Assembly: GCA_025267735.1 (NCBI GenBank)
Contig: CM046307.1
Location: 4,883,258-4,947,257, forward strand
Origin: Mactra quadrangularis
Taxonomy: Eukaryota; Mollusca; Bivalvia; Venerida; Mactridae
Length of the DNA: 64,000 bases
Reading direction: 5' to 3'
Made by a program: the position numbers and the translations under genes. Positions within the stretch are counted from its first letter, which is position 1. Every line of letters begins with the position of its first letter. Below the pieces are notes generated by a model. The model was not told the DNA's origin. It was given only the letters and a program-made list of their open reading frames with translations, and made no database searches. Below, one piece after another: positions 1 through 12,179 of this stretch.

Positions 1-1300
1 TAATGAAAATACATAAAATGTATCAACATAAAATATCATGGGTTTGATTATAAACTTCGCGCTACATACTCAATTTTCACTTGAGACTAAACTCAACAGT
101 TCCTTAACAGATTTAAATCAATACAATTAAATTAACCCTTATTCAAACATGTAAGTAAAAAAGTGTTTTTTTTTAATATAGCTTTTAAATCACTATTGGG
201 GTTTCTAATGATACTATAATTGTTGTAACATTTGTTAAATAAGTTAAATTTATGATCAAAACCTAAGATTGAGTTTAAGTACAAAGTTGAGTTTTTAGTG
301 AAACTGGGGCCAGGTACGTTTATACAAAATTCGAGTCTATAATCATCATCTATACTAACTCTTAGGTTGTTGGGAGCGTACGTGGTAAATTACAATTACA
401 GTGTATCATCATATCTTATCATCAATGGCGATGTATGTATATAAAAGTACACATTATTTATATATAAACAATAATTGGTTTCATTATTTACTCATTACCA
501 ATTATATAATTAACTCATATACATTATAATCTATCTCATTTGTAATGAACTATGTATTTATAATGAGAACTTGTATCATTACGTCCAGGTTCTTAATTAC
601 CTGTGCATGAACTGGCATTATTCATTATTTACATATATATACTATCATACAGTTTTTAGATGGCCACACACCTAGTCATTGGCCCAAAGTTTTGTTGCTT
701 GGAAACGAACTCCGGGCTTACTAAAGACTCTTCTTCTGCTAACCCAAATCATTACTCTCATGTATTATTTCCATATGACATAACATTGGGTCTCACCATA
801 TTCCTACGCGAGAAAAAATTGTACTGCTTGAGTATGCACTGGTTGTATTGCAAACAAAACAAATAGTTGATCACCAAAGTGAATCATTAAGTGAATACAG
901 ATATCCATTACATTCCACATAACACATTCACCATCAAACCCTTTTACTATTCCAACAAATCAATCTTAGACACTTAACCAAATATGTATAAAGACAATAT
1001 CACATTTTGTAACTAAAACTAACGATCTACTATTCAGGAAAGTGTGGACGAGACAATCTATAAACCTAAAGACAATTTCCATTATCTTCTTAGAGACGAT
1101 CATTTATTCCTAGTATCACCATGAGTATTGATAAGTTATATCTTAAACAATGTCTTTTATTTCTAGTCTTATTGCATTGTCTATTCAACAATGGGTCCCG
1201 CATAGTCTCGTATACTGCGATATTTACACAAGGAAAAATATCATCCAGTTACAATGCATTAAGTGACATATAGACGGTGATTTTACTTAGCACTATGAAT
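1..1300. other. AT-rich DNA, no gene seen
   Basis: No open frame here looks coding. The only frame above 60 codons (660-866) has no recognisable motif. No tRNA-like, TIR or SINE structure was seen. Confidence 0.5.
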
Positions 1301-1329
1301 TATGTATAATATAAAATAACTATAGTACA

Positions 1330-1475
1330 TTTATGGCATATTTTGTGTCCTAGATAGGTAATACTATTTAGCTCCAGTGTGAAACACGTTTTAACAACTT
1401 AAACAATTCATTCTCGAGTGCGCCCTCTGGTTCTCCAGTACTGAGCTAGTAAGATAAAGTTTCTGGCTCAAGAAA
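1330..1475 (+). repeat. Dispersed repeat R1, copy 1
   Basis: This segment resembles 56635-56775 in the same orientation. Both contain a stretch reading roughly CTCGAGT-CGC-CCTGGTTC-CC-GTACTGAGCTAG followed by AAGATAAA-like sequence, and both are preceded by an ACAACTT motif. The copies are diverged with indels. No terminal repeats or coding capacity were seen, so the class is unknown. Confidence 0.5.
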
Positions 1476-1647
1476 ACAACTTATTGTTTTAGATGTGATT
1501 CGGACCAGCGCTGGACTAGTTTGGAGTAGTTACATGTATCCAACGATTACCAGTCTACCAGCATCGTAACAACTTGACCACGCCAGTCTGGAGTTAGTTA
1601 ACAATCTTTTCTGTAAACTGATTTTGATATTTTTATTTGTTCGTAAT

Positions 1648-1845
1648 TAGGGCTTTTGCGAGTATCCGAGTACTCGGGTATTCGCGATCTCGACCAGAAA
1701 ATCGATACAAATATTCGTCATGTCCGAAATCGTCAGATCGCAAACTAATTTTGGAGAAAAAAAAATGAAAAACATTACCAGTTATCGTTACACATGAATC
1801 ATGGTTTGGATCGGATCGCCACTTGCTCAGCGATCCACAGCCCTA
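1648..1845. mobile_element. hAT-like MITE (198 bp)
   Basis: The segment starts TAGGGCTTTTGCGAG and ends in CCACAGCCCTA, so both ends carry the TAGGGCT terminus typical of many hAT-derived MITEs. It is flanked by a near-perfect 8-bp duplication, TTCGTAAT at 1640-1647 and TTCGTTAT at 1846-1853, which is the hAT target-duplication length. There is no coding capacity. The terminal repeats are short (about 7-8 bp), so superfamily assignment rests mainly on the duplication length. Confidence 0.6.
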
Positions 1846-1853
1846 TTCGTTAT

Positions 1854-2300
1854 TGACAAAATCTTGAAGTGCCAGTTGTACTTTTAAGCTAAGCATTATA
1901 ACAGACAAAAAAGAGCGGCGTTCTAAAGGGAGTAGTTAGCCTCACAGTTAACTGACCTAATTAAATATAATAATGTCGAACGCAATACCTAGGCTATATG
2001 GTAAGGAATATGACAATTCAAATTTTTCGATGCTCAGCCCTGTAGAAAACATCCTCGTTATTTAAAGGTAATATTGGTTCCCAAACTTGAAGTTATGATA
2101 AACTCTTATGGCTGTACGAGTATGATAAATAAAGCAATAAATGCCATTATGTAATTCATAGTAATATTTAGATCCAAAGTAGGGTTCCGATTGTTATCCA
2201 ATAATATTGGTCCAGTCAGTTAGATCACTAATTCTAACATAGGCACGTGCGTTTTCACTCTTTATTTAATGTGACGTCATCTATGCTTTATTATTCAACA
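1854..2300. other. Non-coding AT-rich DNA
   Basis: Nothing beyond AT-rich unique sequence was seen. Confidence 0.4.
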
Positions 2301-2312
2301 AAATATAGCTCG

Positions 2313-2526
2313 TGACGGCTGTTGAAATTTTACTCCCCACGTTAAATGTGCAAAGCCGAAAATGGCGCCCGAGTTTATAAGGGTTGACTTTTACAATTTG
2401 GTTTCTATTCTATAATTAAGATTCTAATATTTTTGTTCGGAATAAGAAACACCTATCCGTGAGAATTGTGTAAATAAATGCTATTTTCGGCCTTTGCACT
2501 GGGGTGGATTTCAACAGCATGACGTT
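2313..2526. repeat. Diverged inverted repeat, outer arm pair
   Basis: The left arm around 2313-2367 contains GCTGTTGAAAT, a CCCCA-type stretch, and GTGCAAAG-CCGAAAAT. The right arm at about 2482-2526 is its reverse complement (ATTTTCGGCCTTTGCAC, then GGTGGATTTCAACAGC). Roughly 115 bp separates the arms. It lies just left of a stronger palindrome and may belong to the same composite foldback element. No target duplication was identified. Confidence 0.5.
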
Positions 2527-2593
2527 TCTGACAGTTAAAAATAGTTCTATTAATATATCTTTTCTACGGATGTATTTTACGATGTTAGAATCG

Positions 2594-2762
2594 AAATAAC
2601 TTACAGCTGTCTATATTTTGTTGTCTAATAAAATATAGGCACTCGTTTGATGCGCTTATTAAATCACTCGTGCTAAAGCACTCGTGATTTAATCATACGC
2701 GCATCACAACTCGTGCCTATATTTTATTAGACAACAAAATATAGACAACTGTAAGTTATTTC
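2594..2762. mobile_element. Long near-perfect palindrome, foldback/MITE-like
   Basis: The two halves of this ~169-bp segment are reverse complements with few mismatches. AAATAACTTACAG at 2595 pairs with CTGTAAGTTATTT at the right end. TCTATATTTTGTTGTCTAAT at 2610-2629 pairs with its exact complement on the right. The centre is TGCTAAAGCA. There is no spacer and no coding capacity. A hairpin-type MITE is the simplest reading. Confidence 0.75.
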
Positions 2763-2769
2763 TTAAACA

Positions 2770-3680
2770 GTGTCCAACAGTTCAGAAATAACTAAAACCT
2801 CGACCGGCTTATCTTTTTTATATCACTTATGGGACTTTCCTAGAATTTGAAATAATAGTTTGCTTGGCGGTCCACCAATTGTACTACTTTTATCTTCAGT
2901 CCAGATGCGATACGATAATAGTTGCAGATCATTTGTACAGCGATTTCCATATCGTGTTTTCGCAGTTCCAGAGCTTTGTAACTCATAAATATGGTTTGAC
3001 GATATATCCGTTTGGCGCTGCAACCCTAAATTTCAACTCAACTGACTAGTCTAGAACAGAATACATGTTAAAAGATGGGCTTAGGTTTGCAGTTGTACGA
3101 AATGTATCAAGCATGGCATGCTGTCAAACTCAACCAAGACGTATATATACCACTTGGAATAACCTATTAACTTAGACATGACATTTTAAATAAAAAATAA
3201 TGGATTCGACAAGAAATGATATTTTTACATAAACTTTAGAGTATTCCTGCTGAAAATGTGTGGTTATGTCACTAATGTATAATAATCATAAATCAACTCT
3301 TCACCCGCGGAGGAAAGAATAAATGTGAAAGCACCTTCATAACACAGTTCATGAGTCTCGTGCTGAGATTCTTCAATAAAAAGTCACTAATTAGATATTG
3401 AAGCTATGTTAGAATTTGTTTTATACTCAGAGTGAATTTAGATGAGATATACACCAGTGCCATTGGGGAAGAAACAAATTAAACTCGTGCGTTTGATTTT
3501 GTGTACGAAAAAGGTGACAGCTTATTCTAGAAACGTTCATTTTTGTCTTGGGCTTTAAGATTGCCAGGGACGTCGTCTCAGTATCCCAACTTAAACAAAA
3601 GAATGCATGTAACTTGTTTTATTAAGTTTAACGAGATTTCAACACTAACAACCTTTAAGGTGGGCTTCTCACCTATTATA
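2770..3680. other. Non-coding, no recognisable element
   Basis: Short open frames near 2823-3049 occur on both strands and carry no motif. A frame begun at 3543 runs into the degenerate SINE that follows. Confidence 0.4.
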
Positions 3681-3689
3681 AACCTAGCA

Positions 3690-3825
3690 TGTCTGGACTT
3701 ATGTCTACAACCACTAGTCCCCTACCCTTCAACAAGGCCAATATCTTCCCTATATACCTTATTGAGGAAAATCGACATTATTGTCGAATTTTCATGGAAA
3801 GGTATATCCGGCCTCGTAAAACTTA
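3690..3825 (-). mobile_element. SINE-A fragment, degenerate
   Basis: The body of SINE family A is recognisable in antisense: a CTACCCTTC-ACAAGGCC stretch, then GAGGAAAATCGACATTATTG, then a TTTTCATGGAAAGGTATA stretch. The tRNA-like head may persist as CCAACTGCGAC at about 3870, and the tail is lost. It is much more diverged than the other copies, so probably older. Confidence 0.65.
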
Positions 3826-3889
3826 AATCAACAACAACTTTGGCACACTAGTTTCGTATTCTGCGCTTAGCCAACTGCGACACAGGAAG

Positions 3890-5990
3890 GAGTTACGCCC
3901 TAAATAAAACTGCCCAAGCTACGCCTCTGTTATTGTATATCAAAGATAAAGATTGATGGTTGAACAAACATCGATGTAAAAGAATTCTTGAGACTTGTTA
4001 GATCTATTGATATGTGAATGGTACATGTACGAGAAGGATGTTCTAGATAAAAATATACATGGACCTAGTGTTCTCCCTTCAGAGCTATAAAACATTGAAT
4101 ACATCAAATATCAGGATAAAACTTAATCTATTTTATAATAGACAGTTAACTAATTGATTCAGTTGTTTAATAGACGTTCTACACGCATACACTTAATGTA
4201 ATTGTTACAGGTCATACAATCGGGACTACTCGGGTCATTTCGTAGACTATGTTAAAATGAGCGAATAATAACAGAATTCCCTTTAGGAAAACATATACCC
4301 AGAGCGCAGAAAGAATCTAAGAAACATTAAATCTGCTTACACATTAATGAAGTTTATCTTTTAAAAACATTTTTTTAATTAATGTTAGATGTTATTTTCA
4401 TTAGGTGATTTTTTTCTGAATTGATAGGTATTGAATGCAGTGTATGCGAAATGGATACTTTTAGCACTTAAAGAGGTAAAGAGGGTTTATAGAACTTTAT
4501 TATACAACGCTGAGTTAACAACTGTATAGTATAATAAATCCCCCAGTAAGGTCAATATTGCAGTCTATAAAGACTCTCGACCCTCCATGAAAGAATACCG
4601 AAATATTAGTTACAAGTATATTCTTAAAATCGTTGAAAACACGAGCAAAAGCTTTTCTAATTCTATTTCGTACAACAACTTAATATATTGTTATTCATGT
4701 TCAAGCACATTTATGTCATAACTTATCTATAGTTCTATCATTCTATAATAATAAAGAAAACAAATGATTTATAAGATATATTCAACGTCTGCAATCTCCG
4801 TAAATGGAGATCCTGTTCTACTCGCGTTGTCGTACTGGATCTCTACTTAGTCAATGCAAGGTCACGTCGAGATGAACTTTGTGTCGAACAATCAATGCGT
4901 AGCTTTCATCTAGACGAAAACACTATTAATCACATTTTGATTTTCGTAATTTCTATTTTTAGACCTATGTTTGCATGCTAATTTAACAGCAGTATTATTC
5001 ACAGTCTGCGATTGGGCGGCTCATTTCAAATTTCGTGACGTAGACGATGTAAACAAGTTACGTATCATAACAATTTCGTCATGAATATTATGATGAGAAA
5101 AGGTCACCTGAACGTGACCTTCGTTTGGAAAAGGCCAGATCTAAGTTAGCGAGTATGCGAGCGGTAAAATTTTAGATCGGGTTTTAATCAGACTGCAACG
5201 TCTGCTAACATATTTTAGACAGTCGCCATAGTTTCAATAAGAAATTAATCAACCGTATGTTTTAAAGCTTCAATGTAGCATACAGAACATAAAATACTAA
5301 GAATTCTCCATAAATAAACATAGAAGACGAATTGCATTAATATTTAAACGTAATGTTCAGTCAATCCATAAATATATATCAAATGATAACAGAATTATAG
5401 AATTAAATCTGAACATGCATTATAGATAATATGGAATTCCTTAACATGCTTGTAAATCTTCACTTGGAACTTTATTACGTCTTAGATATTTAGCAATCGC
5501 AGACTATAAATTACTTTCGGTACCGTGAATTTCAGATTAATTTTCTAGATTCAATTTTCCAAGAAATACATTACCAGAATTTCCAAGGTTCGTCTACACT
5601 TTAAATAGTCCATTAATTTATAAACACGATTATCTTAATTAAGATCGACAATTGTCAAGCTTCATTTAAGAAAATTAGCAAAATGCTAATTATGATTAAA
5701 TAACTTGATAAACCGTAATTCCACAATTATTGTTCCAACTAAATTCAATTTATTTACAAGAAAACGCAAACAATTTTAACATCCAAAGATTTGCAATCCA
5801 ATACTAAACACTAATCATTCCTGAATCACATAAATATGTTTTACAAACATAGGTAACCTTTCCGCTTTTATTTTACACTTTGGCTTCGATTCTTACAAAC
5901 GTTTAAGAAGCTGATAATTGCAGTGAGAACCGTTCTATCAAGGTCAGAATGATCTACTCATGCAGTATCATTCACAAAGTACGTAATGCC
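3890..5990. other. Non-coding, minor hairpins only
   Basis: No gene seen. A small perfect hairpin lies at 5100-5121 (stem AAGGTCAC/GTGACCTT, six-base loop). The 12-mer AGTCTGCGATTG near 5005 recurs inverted near 5500, which could mark a decayed MITE of about 500 bp, but the inverted match is too short to call one. Confidence 0.35.
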
Positions 5991-5999
5991 AGCAGGAAC

Positions 6000-6484
6000 A
6001 AGGGGAGGGGGGTTGGGGGCTAACCCCCTTCAATATTTCTAGCAGTTATAGCGATTGAAAATCAGAAAGTTGGTGTTTAAAGCTATTTATTTAATCTGTC
6101 ACGCTCAATTGATTCATTAATTTGTAGTTTTCGGCAAAATCAAAAGTGCACACATTTTTATGGAGCAATATGTCCAAATGCAGTGTAAAATCAAACTTAT
6201 TTATGTTTCGTCGAAACTTATTGAAAGAACCCCCTGTCCAAAAATTGATGAACGGTTTAAAAATATTTTAAATAAGACCATTGTCCATATGATCTTGTTT
6301 GACATTGTCATTTCTTGGTCAGCTGTGTCCCACTAAACCTGCCTAAGATAACCAAAGATCTTAGTCGGTCTCCAGCCCAATAAAAAGGCGAGGATTTTGT
6401 AGGACAAAACTACACTTAAATGATAAATACGGTTTTCTTTCCCATAAAATGAATCTGAATAATTTAGCCCCCCCCCCCCCCCCC
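6000..6484. repeat. G-rich hairpin to C17 homopolymer segment
   Basis: A G-rich run with a small stem (GGGGGTT...AACCCCC) lies near 6008-6028, and a run of 17 C residues occupies 6468-6484. The ends are roughly G-rich/C-rich mirror images, as in some decayed TIR elements, but no precise terminal repeat or target duplication could be defined. The homopolymer length is unlikely to be reliable in assembly. Confidence 0.35.
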
Positions 6485-6499
6485 AATCTAAAAATGCTT

Positions 6500-8620
6500 C
6501 CTACGGGCCAGCGTATAATTAAGATCATGTTACAAATTAACAACTGACACTGACCATAAAACAATAATCGCCAGCTCAGTAACTATCTAATTAACCCAAA
6601 GATGATAAATAACGGAAAGTATGTCAGGTTAATCACATGGTAGGATAGCCGAAAAATTCCGTAAGTTATAAGGTTTAGTGCGCGCGCCACCGTAACCATG
6701 ATTCAGAGGAACGCTTAGATTTAATGATTAGTTACTGCAAGTGACGCAGTGGTTAAGACATCAGTTAATGCTATTGGAGACGAAATAATGTAGCGTGTTA
6801 TCTCATCAATTTAAGCATTTTGTCTTGTAATTATCTAAACGCTTCAGATGTAATAGTCTAAGTATTATCAGTGACAGACATAATCGTTTGATGTTTATTA
6901 CTCATTATTTATAATAGTAATGACGTTGAATTTATTTGAGACAGAATAGAAATGTATACCACATTCGACACTTTAGTTTCGGTCAGAGAAAATAAAGTGA
7001 ACGCACGCACCTTATGATACAGGGACAGTACTTTTCATATTTAGATATTACGCTGTTAATAAACCATTTTATTTACTTGAATATGGCATCCAACTATCGA
7101 GAACATAATTATCTAGAAACATATATTTTACGTATATTTTCTTATCCGTTTATTAGGAGTCATCATTTTCCTAAGTTATACTGAGGAAAGACCGCAACGT
7201 AGACAGGAAGGTACCCGTCGCGAATGTAATCTAGGAGCATGGTTTAAACGTGCTATCCTCCGAGTCAAAATGGGTCGTTACGGACAGTTAAGAACGTTTA
7301 TGTACAATATTGAAAGATGACATCAAAACCAACCATTTTTTCATGCATGGCTTTAGGTTCAAGTGTTATGCGAGTGAAACTAATTTTTTGATAAAGTATA
7401 TTCTCAAAGCAGTTTCTTAACAGAATGTATATTTCTTAATCCAAAATGTTTCTGTTGACATGCTTTACATAGATACACATGTAAAGCTTTATAGTAGCTT
7501 ATGATACCGCTGTAAGTAATCTTTTGCATTAGTCATGTAGTATATGAGGTGAACTGTGCACATGAGTTCCTACGATGTTTTTTTAAAAACATTTTGGGCA
7601 TCAGCCTGCCTGCGCAGTTGACATTAAGTGAACTTACACGCTGAGCCTTATCCTACTATAAGATAAGTAAATTAGGTCAATCTACTAAAAAAACATCAAA
7701 TTATCATAAACTCAAGTTACAAAATAAATCTCCATGCGATATTTCGGCTCCATTACTAATTGAATCGTAATTAATCAATTAAAATCCATAATTGATATCA
7801 CTTTAAATAATAACTGATTATTTAATTACATTAATTAACTTATCTCCACGAGAGCTAATGAGAAACGCTAAATCAAAACAACTCCTGTAATTTCGAAGAT
7901 ATACTACTACGAAGTCAAGATAATTGCATTAGTAAGTACTCACGTTCTTCATTCACCATCGCCATTATAGTGGTAATAGTACGGGTTATTACCAAAGGCA
8001 AACTATACAGAATATAAGACCGCTTATAACTTTGTAAATAAATACTACAAAGCTAAAATGTTGCATTCGTGTATATTTGCCTAATGCCTCAGTCCCATAA
8101 AATCGATGCTTGTTGCGGACCCGTACGTGCAGACAGTCGTAGATCTTGGGAAGCCTTGCATATTAAGGTGACGGTACGCACATGGCACAGAAAAACACAC
8201 CCGTACGAAGCCGTAGCTGGAAGATATGCAAGTTTAATTCATACTCGGCCACTATTTTGTTCACGATTTGACTTTGAACTAACGGTCACAACGGTGCCTT
8301 CACGGCTATTTTTATGTTTATGAGACTGTAGCTTAAGATTGTTGAATGCGGGTTTTGAGTTGTTGTTGATAGCGAAATGTTCACACATTATAAGGACATT
8401 TGTTTTCTCAAGTTGAGCATTAGGGACTTAAACTTCGTCAAAATTGCATGATTTTGCATTATCAAATGTTTAGAGACAACATTTAGCAGTCAAACATAAA
8501 CAACACTACATTAAAGTTCCGCTATTAAGACCATTTCATTTATGAGACCATCGAATAAGCATTTTCAAGCTTGTTAGGAAGCATCGTTTTTCTTAGAAAT
8601 ATCAAAATCATATCATGTCA
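6500..8620. other. Non-coding, no element recognised
   Basis: No gene seen. An 84-codon frame at 8069-8323 is somewhat richer in GC than its surroundings but has no domain, repeat or start context that supports it. Confidence 0.35.
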
Positions 8621-8631
8621 AAACTACGTTT

Positions 8632-8938
8632 CTTTATTTATTTCATTTTTATTTTTATTTATTGGAGTTAACGCCGTGTCAACACAATTTAGGTCATTTT
8701 ACAGCGTCCAGCGCACCTAACCTAGCTTTCCTGGACCATTGTCTATAACCAGTACTTACCTACCCTTCCACAAGGCCCGAAACTTCTCCATATTATCCAA
8801 TCAATGGAGGAAAATCGACATTACTGTCAAATTTTCATTGAAAGGTATAACCTCCCCGGGTGGGATTCGAAACCGCACCCCCTCGGGCACGAGATTCCAA
8901 ATCCCGGCGCTCTACCAACTGCGCTATCGACCCGGGTT
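8632..8938 (-). mobile_element. SINE-A, full-length, minus strand
   Basis: Reading the minus strand, this is a tRNA-derived SINE. The head opens AACCCGGGTCGATAGCGCAG (A-box region) and continues through a GGTTTCGAATCCC B-box. A central body follows, then a 3' module in which GCTGT...ACGGCG brackets a TGACCTAAATTGTG core, then an A/T-rich (AAATA)n tail. The copy is bounded by a perfect 10-bp duplication AACTACGTTT at 8622-8631 and 8939-8948, the mark of LINE-dependent retrotransposition. Confidence 0.9.
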
Positions 8939-8949
8939 AACTACGTTTT

Positions 8950-9585
8950 AAACCATTGTACTCTAAATTCGATTTACATATATGTAACAAATTAATATGC
9001 TGTATACATAGACTTCAAATCGCGTCTTGTTATATCTAAATTCATTTCTTTAAAAGTCCTCGAAAATTCTTCAAATCAACTAAAAGGCATAACATGTAAG
9101 GAGAAAACAAGACATTAATGTTCTTTCTAAATAAGTTTTTGTACTCGAAAACACTGTAACTGAAGGCGCTAATTTCCTGGATATAAATTCCAAATATCGG
9201 GGAAACATTGTCCTCAATTCGGAGATGAAATTCATTACCTTAAAAACAAAATTATATTGACAAGAAGAAAACATTAAAAAAGACATTCCAGTGAAACAAG
9301 ATCGATTTGTGTCTATTTTAGTGTTATTTTATGTAGATAAATGACACTGCTATATACAGTATAGCACGCAACGTAAATGAAGTATACGGTCCCATAAGGA
9401 ATACCAGAATGCCAGAAATAATGAGACTGAATTCATTATAGAAAAGCAGACGATTGTTTTAGTTTTACACCAGTCTGCTTGAAGTTTTGTTAATGGGGAA
9501 GCTAATATGAGTCTTGAGCTTGAAATTGTGTAATTTATAGTTGCTTGTGTCCGAGTACACTGCGCATCCTATTTGTAATGCATGA
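8950..9585. other. Non-coding
   Basis: No motif, inverted repeat or credible frame was recognised. Confidence 0.35.
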
Positions 9586-9589
9586 ATGT

Positions 9590-9733
9590 AATTACGAAGC
9601 GGTGGGACGACTTACCAGGGCATTACAAATCATTGATAACAAGGTCAGTTTTAGATCAAGACTTAAGACACATTTATTTAGTTTATTTCATGGAGAATCA
9701 GTGAACTTCGTAAGGTACAATAGAATATTTTGA
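9590..9733 (+). pseudogene. Possible LINE ORF2 C-terminal scrap
   Basis: The frame ends with NKVSFRSRLKTHLFSLF and then a stop. An FxxxLKTHLF ending is common at the C-terminus of CR1-like LINE reverse transcriptases. Only about 45 codons are compatible, with no reverse-transcriptase motif upstream, so this would be a heavily truncated 3' piece. Chance resemblance cannot be excluded. Confidence 0.3.
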
Positions 9734-9744
9734 ATATTTGCCAT

Positions 9745-10580
9745 ATTATTTTGCATTACATAAGTGTCATGTATTTGTATTCGTATATACATTTATCATT
9801 CGTTTTAATAAGATAATTATATGTAATATCATTTATTATCCCATTTTTTTGCATTCAATTTAACAATTCTGCTGAAATCAAGGGATACATATGCAATCAA
9901 AACGTAATAATCCTACGTGAACATTACTAAGATTTTCGAAAGAATTTAGACATTTCATTGACACTTGAGATTTAAAAATCAATGTTGAAACATATTCAGT
10001 CTTAAAATATTTATCCAACTTAAATTTTACGCGATCAAATTTCTTCTATGTCGAAATTGTATTGCCAATGCTATATTAGCTCCTCGTATCAGCCATCTAC
10101 GAAGAAGAACTGTACGCCAAATGTCGGTGAAATGAAAAACATGATTATGAAAAGGCATAAAGTTGAACTGTTTAATAATATTTAAAGATCACAAATATGA
10201 AAAAAGCACACAGACCGATTGTTAACGAATAACCTCATTAGCAGCGAAAGTTTAACTCAATATACTTAAAATCCTCCTTTACGAGAATACCTAAACGACA
10301 CTTAAATCCAGATCTAGTCAAACTCCGAAATCCAGTATATGAATAAGAAACCAAGTTATTACATACTAAGATACATAATTGTATCACAATGAATGTTCAC
10401 ACCATCCAACAAGCTATAAGCCACATGCAGTGTACAGAAAGCGTTTTCGAAATATGCATTTTGTTGGAACTTGACCAAACATTATGGTATTGCGCAGTTA
10501 ATGTGACATTAGACATAATGCATTCCTCAACAACGTTAAAACGTAATAAGAAATAATACAATTCGGTTTAAAATCACCCC
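9745..10580. other. Non-coding
   Basis: No feature recognised. Confidence 0.35.
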
Positions 10581-10589
10581 CACAACTTG

Positions 10590-10874
10590 TAACATCGTGC
10601 TTTACAAGTCTTACACCTATTGATCAAGGGGTCTTAGGTCGCATACTTTTGTGGAGCTTGATCATGAAAACATTTTCTATGGCTATTCTCCCTCCTACCA
10701 CTGGTCTGTAATCAAGTATGGCAGTAGTCAGTCACTGACGAAAGTATGCACCTAGTAGTTAATTAACAACTAAATCCAGAGCTTTAACCGTTGCAGGAAC
10801 AGTGAGTAGGTGGACTGACCGCCGTGATATAACCTATACAATGTTTTGCTACGGCGTTAAACCAAAACAAACGA
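10590..10874 (+). mobile_element. SINE-B, diverged copy
   Basis: It aligns by eye with the better copy at 60612: GATCAAGGGGTC, then GCATACTTT-GTGGAGCTTGATCATGAA, then CATTCTCCC-CCTACCA, then CACTGACGAAAGTATGC, ending in a GACCGCCGTGATATAACCTA module and TACGGCGTTAAACCAAAACAA tail. The tRNA-like head is eroded at the 5' end. No target duplication was found. Confidence 0.75.
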
Positions 10875-11690
10875 GCAAGGGGTATAATACAACTGACTTA
10901 GAAACAGATCAATATCAACATAATGATTGAATCAAATACATTTATGCCTGACTTTATTCTTAAGATAAATCATAACCAGTAAGGTTTAACCACCGAAACA
11001 CATTGGTCATAACAAAATTATGCAATTTGCGACGTTTTTTAAGTCCCAAATACTTATCTTAGAAAGCAAACGTCAATACGTTAGACCATTTCGCTATTAA
11101 AAACTATCAAGCTTAATGGTCCGAATAGTAGAACTTTACTGTATTAATGATTGATATTCCCTAGCAGGTAATTAATGAAGTACCTCTTCAGAATAGTTGT
11201 TATGTTTCAAGTTATTGATAAAAATCCTTCACCGACATAACATCTTGTGTACCCTCCACCCTCGCTCAATTAACCGAAATAATGAATACTCATACCAAAC
11301 ATTAGAACAAAATGTGCACAATGTGTTTCAATTTTACTTGAAGTTTGTTGTTATACAGCAAAATCTAAGAATGTTGAACGAAAACACTTCATACAAAGCG
11401 ATCCTAGAACGATAACTGAACGAATTCATCAGCTTTAACTTGGTTTACATTTGTTGAGATTTTTAGTCAAGATGAATTGTGGTTTTAGGGATAAAAGGAT
11501 AATTTAATGCTCAAGGAACATCATCAAAATGACTTTACATCTTTACGAGTGCAAAACAGACTTAATATTACTTCTCAATTTTCAAAACAAAGTTTTATGT
11601 GGTACATAATATTTAATACATGAATTACATGTTAACTCTCTTTTATATTTCGCTACTATTAGCTCAATTTAACCAATTCCTTATTCATTT
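10875..11690. other. Non-coding
   Basis: A 72-codon frame at 11197-11415 has no recognisable motif. Nothing else was seen. Confidence 0.35.
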
Positions 11691-11712
11691 GCTAGTAAAT
11701 ATATATTATGAA

Positions 11713-11986
11713 CCCGGTCGATAGCGCAGTTGGTAGCACGCCGGGATTTGGAATCTCGTGCCCGAGGGGGTACAAGTTCGAATCCCAACCGGGGAGGTTA
11801 TACCCTTCCATGAAAATTTGACAATAATGTCGATTTTCCTCCATTGATTTGATAATATGGAGAAGTATCCGGCCTTGTGGAAGGGTAGGTGAGTACTGGT
11901 TATAGGCAATGGTCAAGGAAAGCTAGGTTAGGTGCGCTGGACGCCGTAAAATGACCTAAATTGTGTTGACACGGCGTTAAATCTAT
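11713..11986 (+). mobile_element. SINE-A, full-length with 16-bp target duplication
   Basis: The head CCCGGTCGATAGCGCAGTTG, a B-box AAGTTCGAATCCC, the body and the ACGGCGTTAAATC tail are all present. A perfect 16-bp duplication AAATATATATTATGAA occupies 11697-11712 and 11987-12002. The long exact duplication indicates a comparatively recent insertion. Confidence 0.92.
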
Positions 11987-12179
11987 AAATATATATTATG
12001 AAATATTTCGTCTATTGTTATATATACAGTGGATCTAAAACCTCAATCTAAAGACAGACAAATCTAAAGGTAAACGTGTCGAAATAACTGTGCCTAATAG
12101 TCTGTACCAACAACATATTCAAGCTGATTGGTAAGACATTAGGAAATCTGGATAGTACTGGATCGTATATTTCTTTGCA

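Noticed and set aside
8069..8323. 84-codon frame of higher GC
   Set aside because: No motif, no splice context and no second copy to test it; left as unsupported.
8739..8995. Frames reading STYLPFHKA or EENRHYCQIF at 8739, 11692, 19864, 25965
   Set aside because: They are translations of SINE-A body sequence and recur wherever a copy lies.
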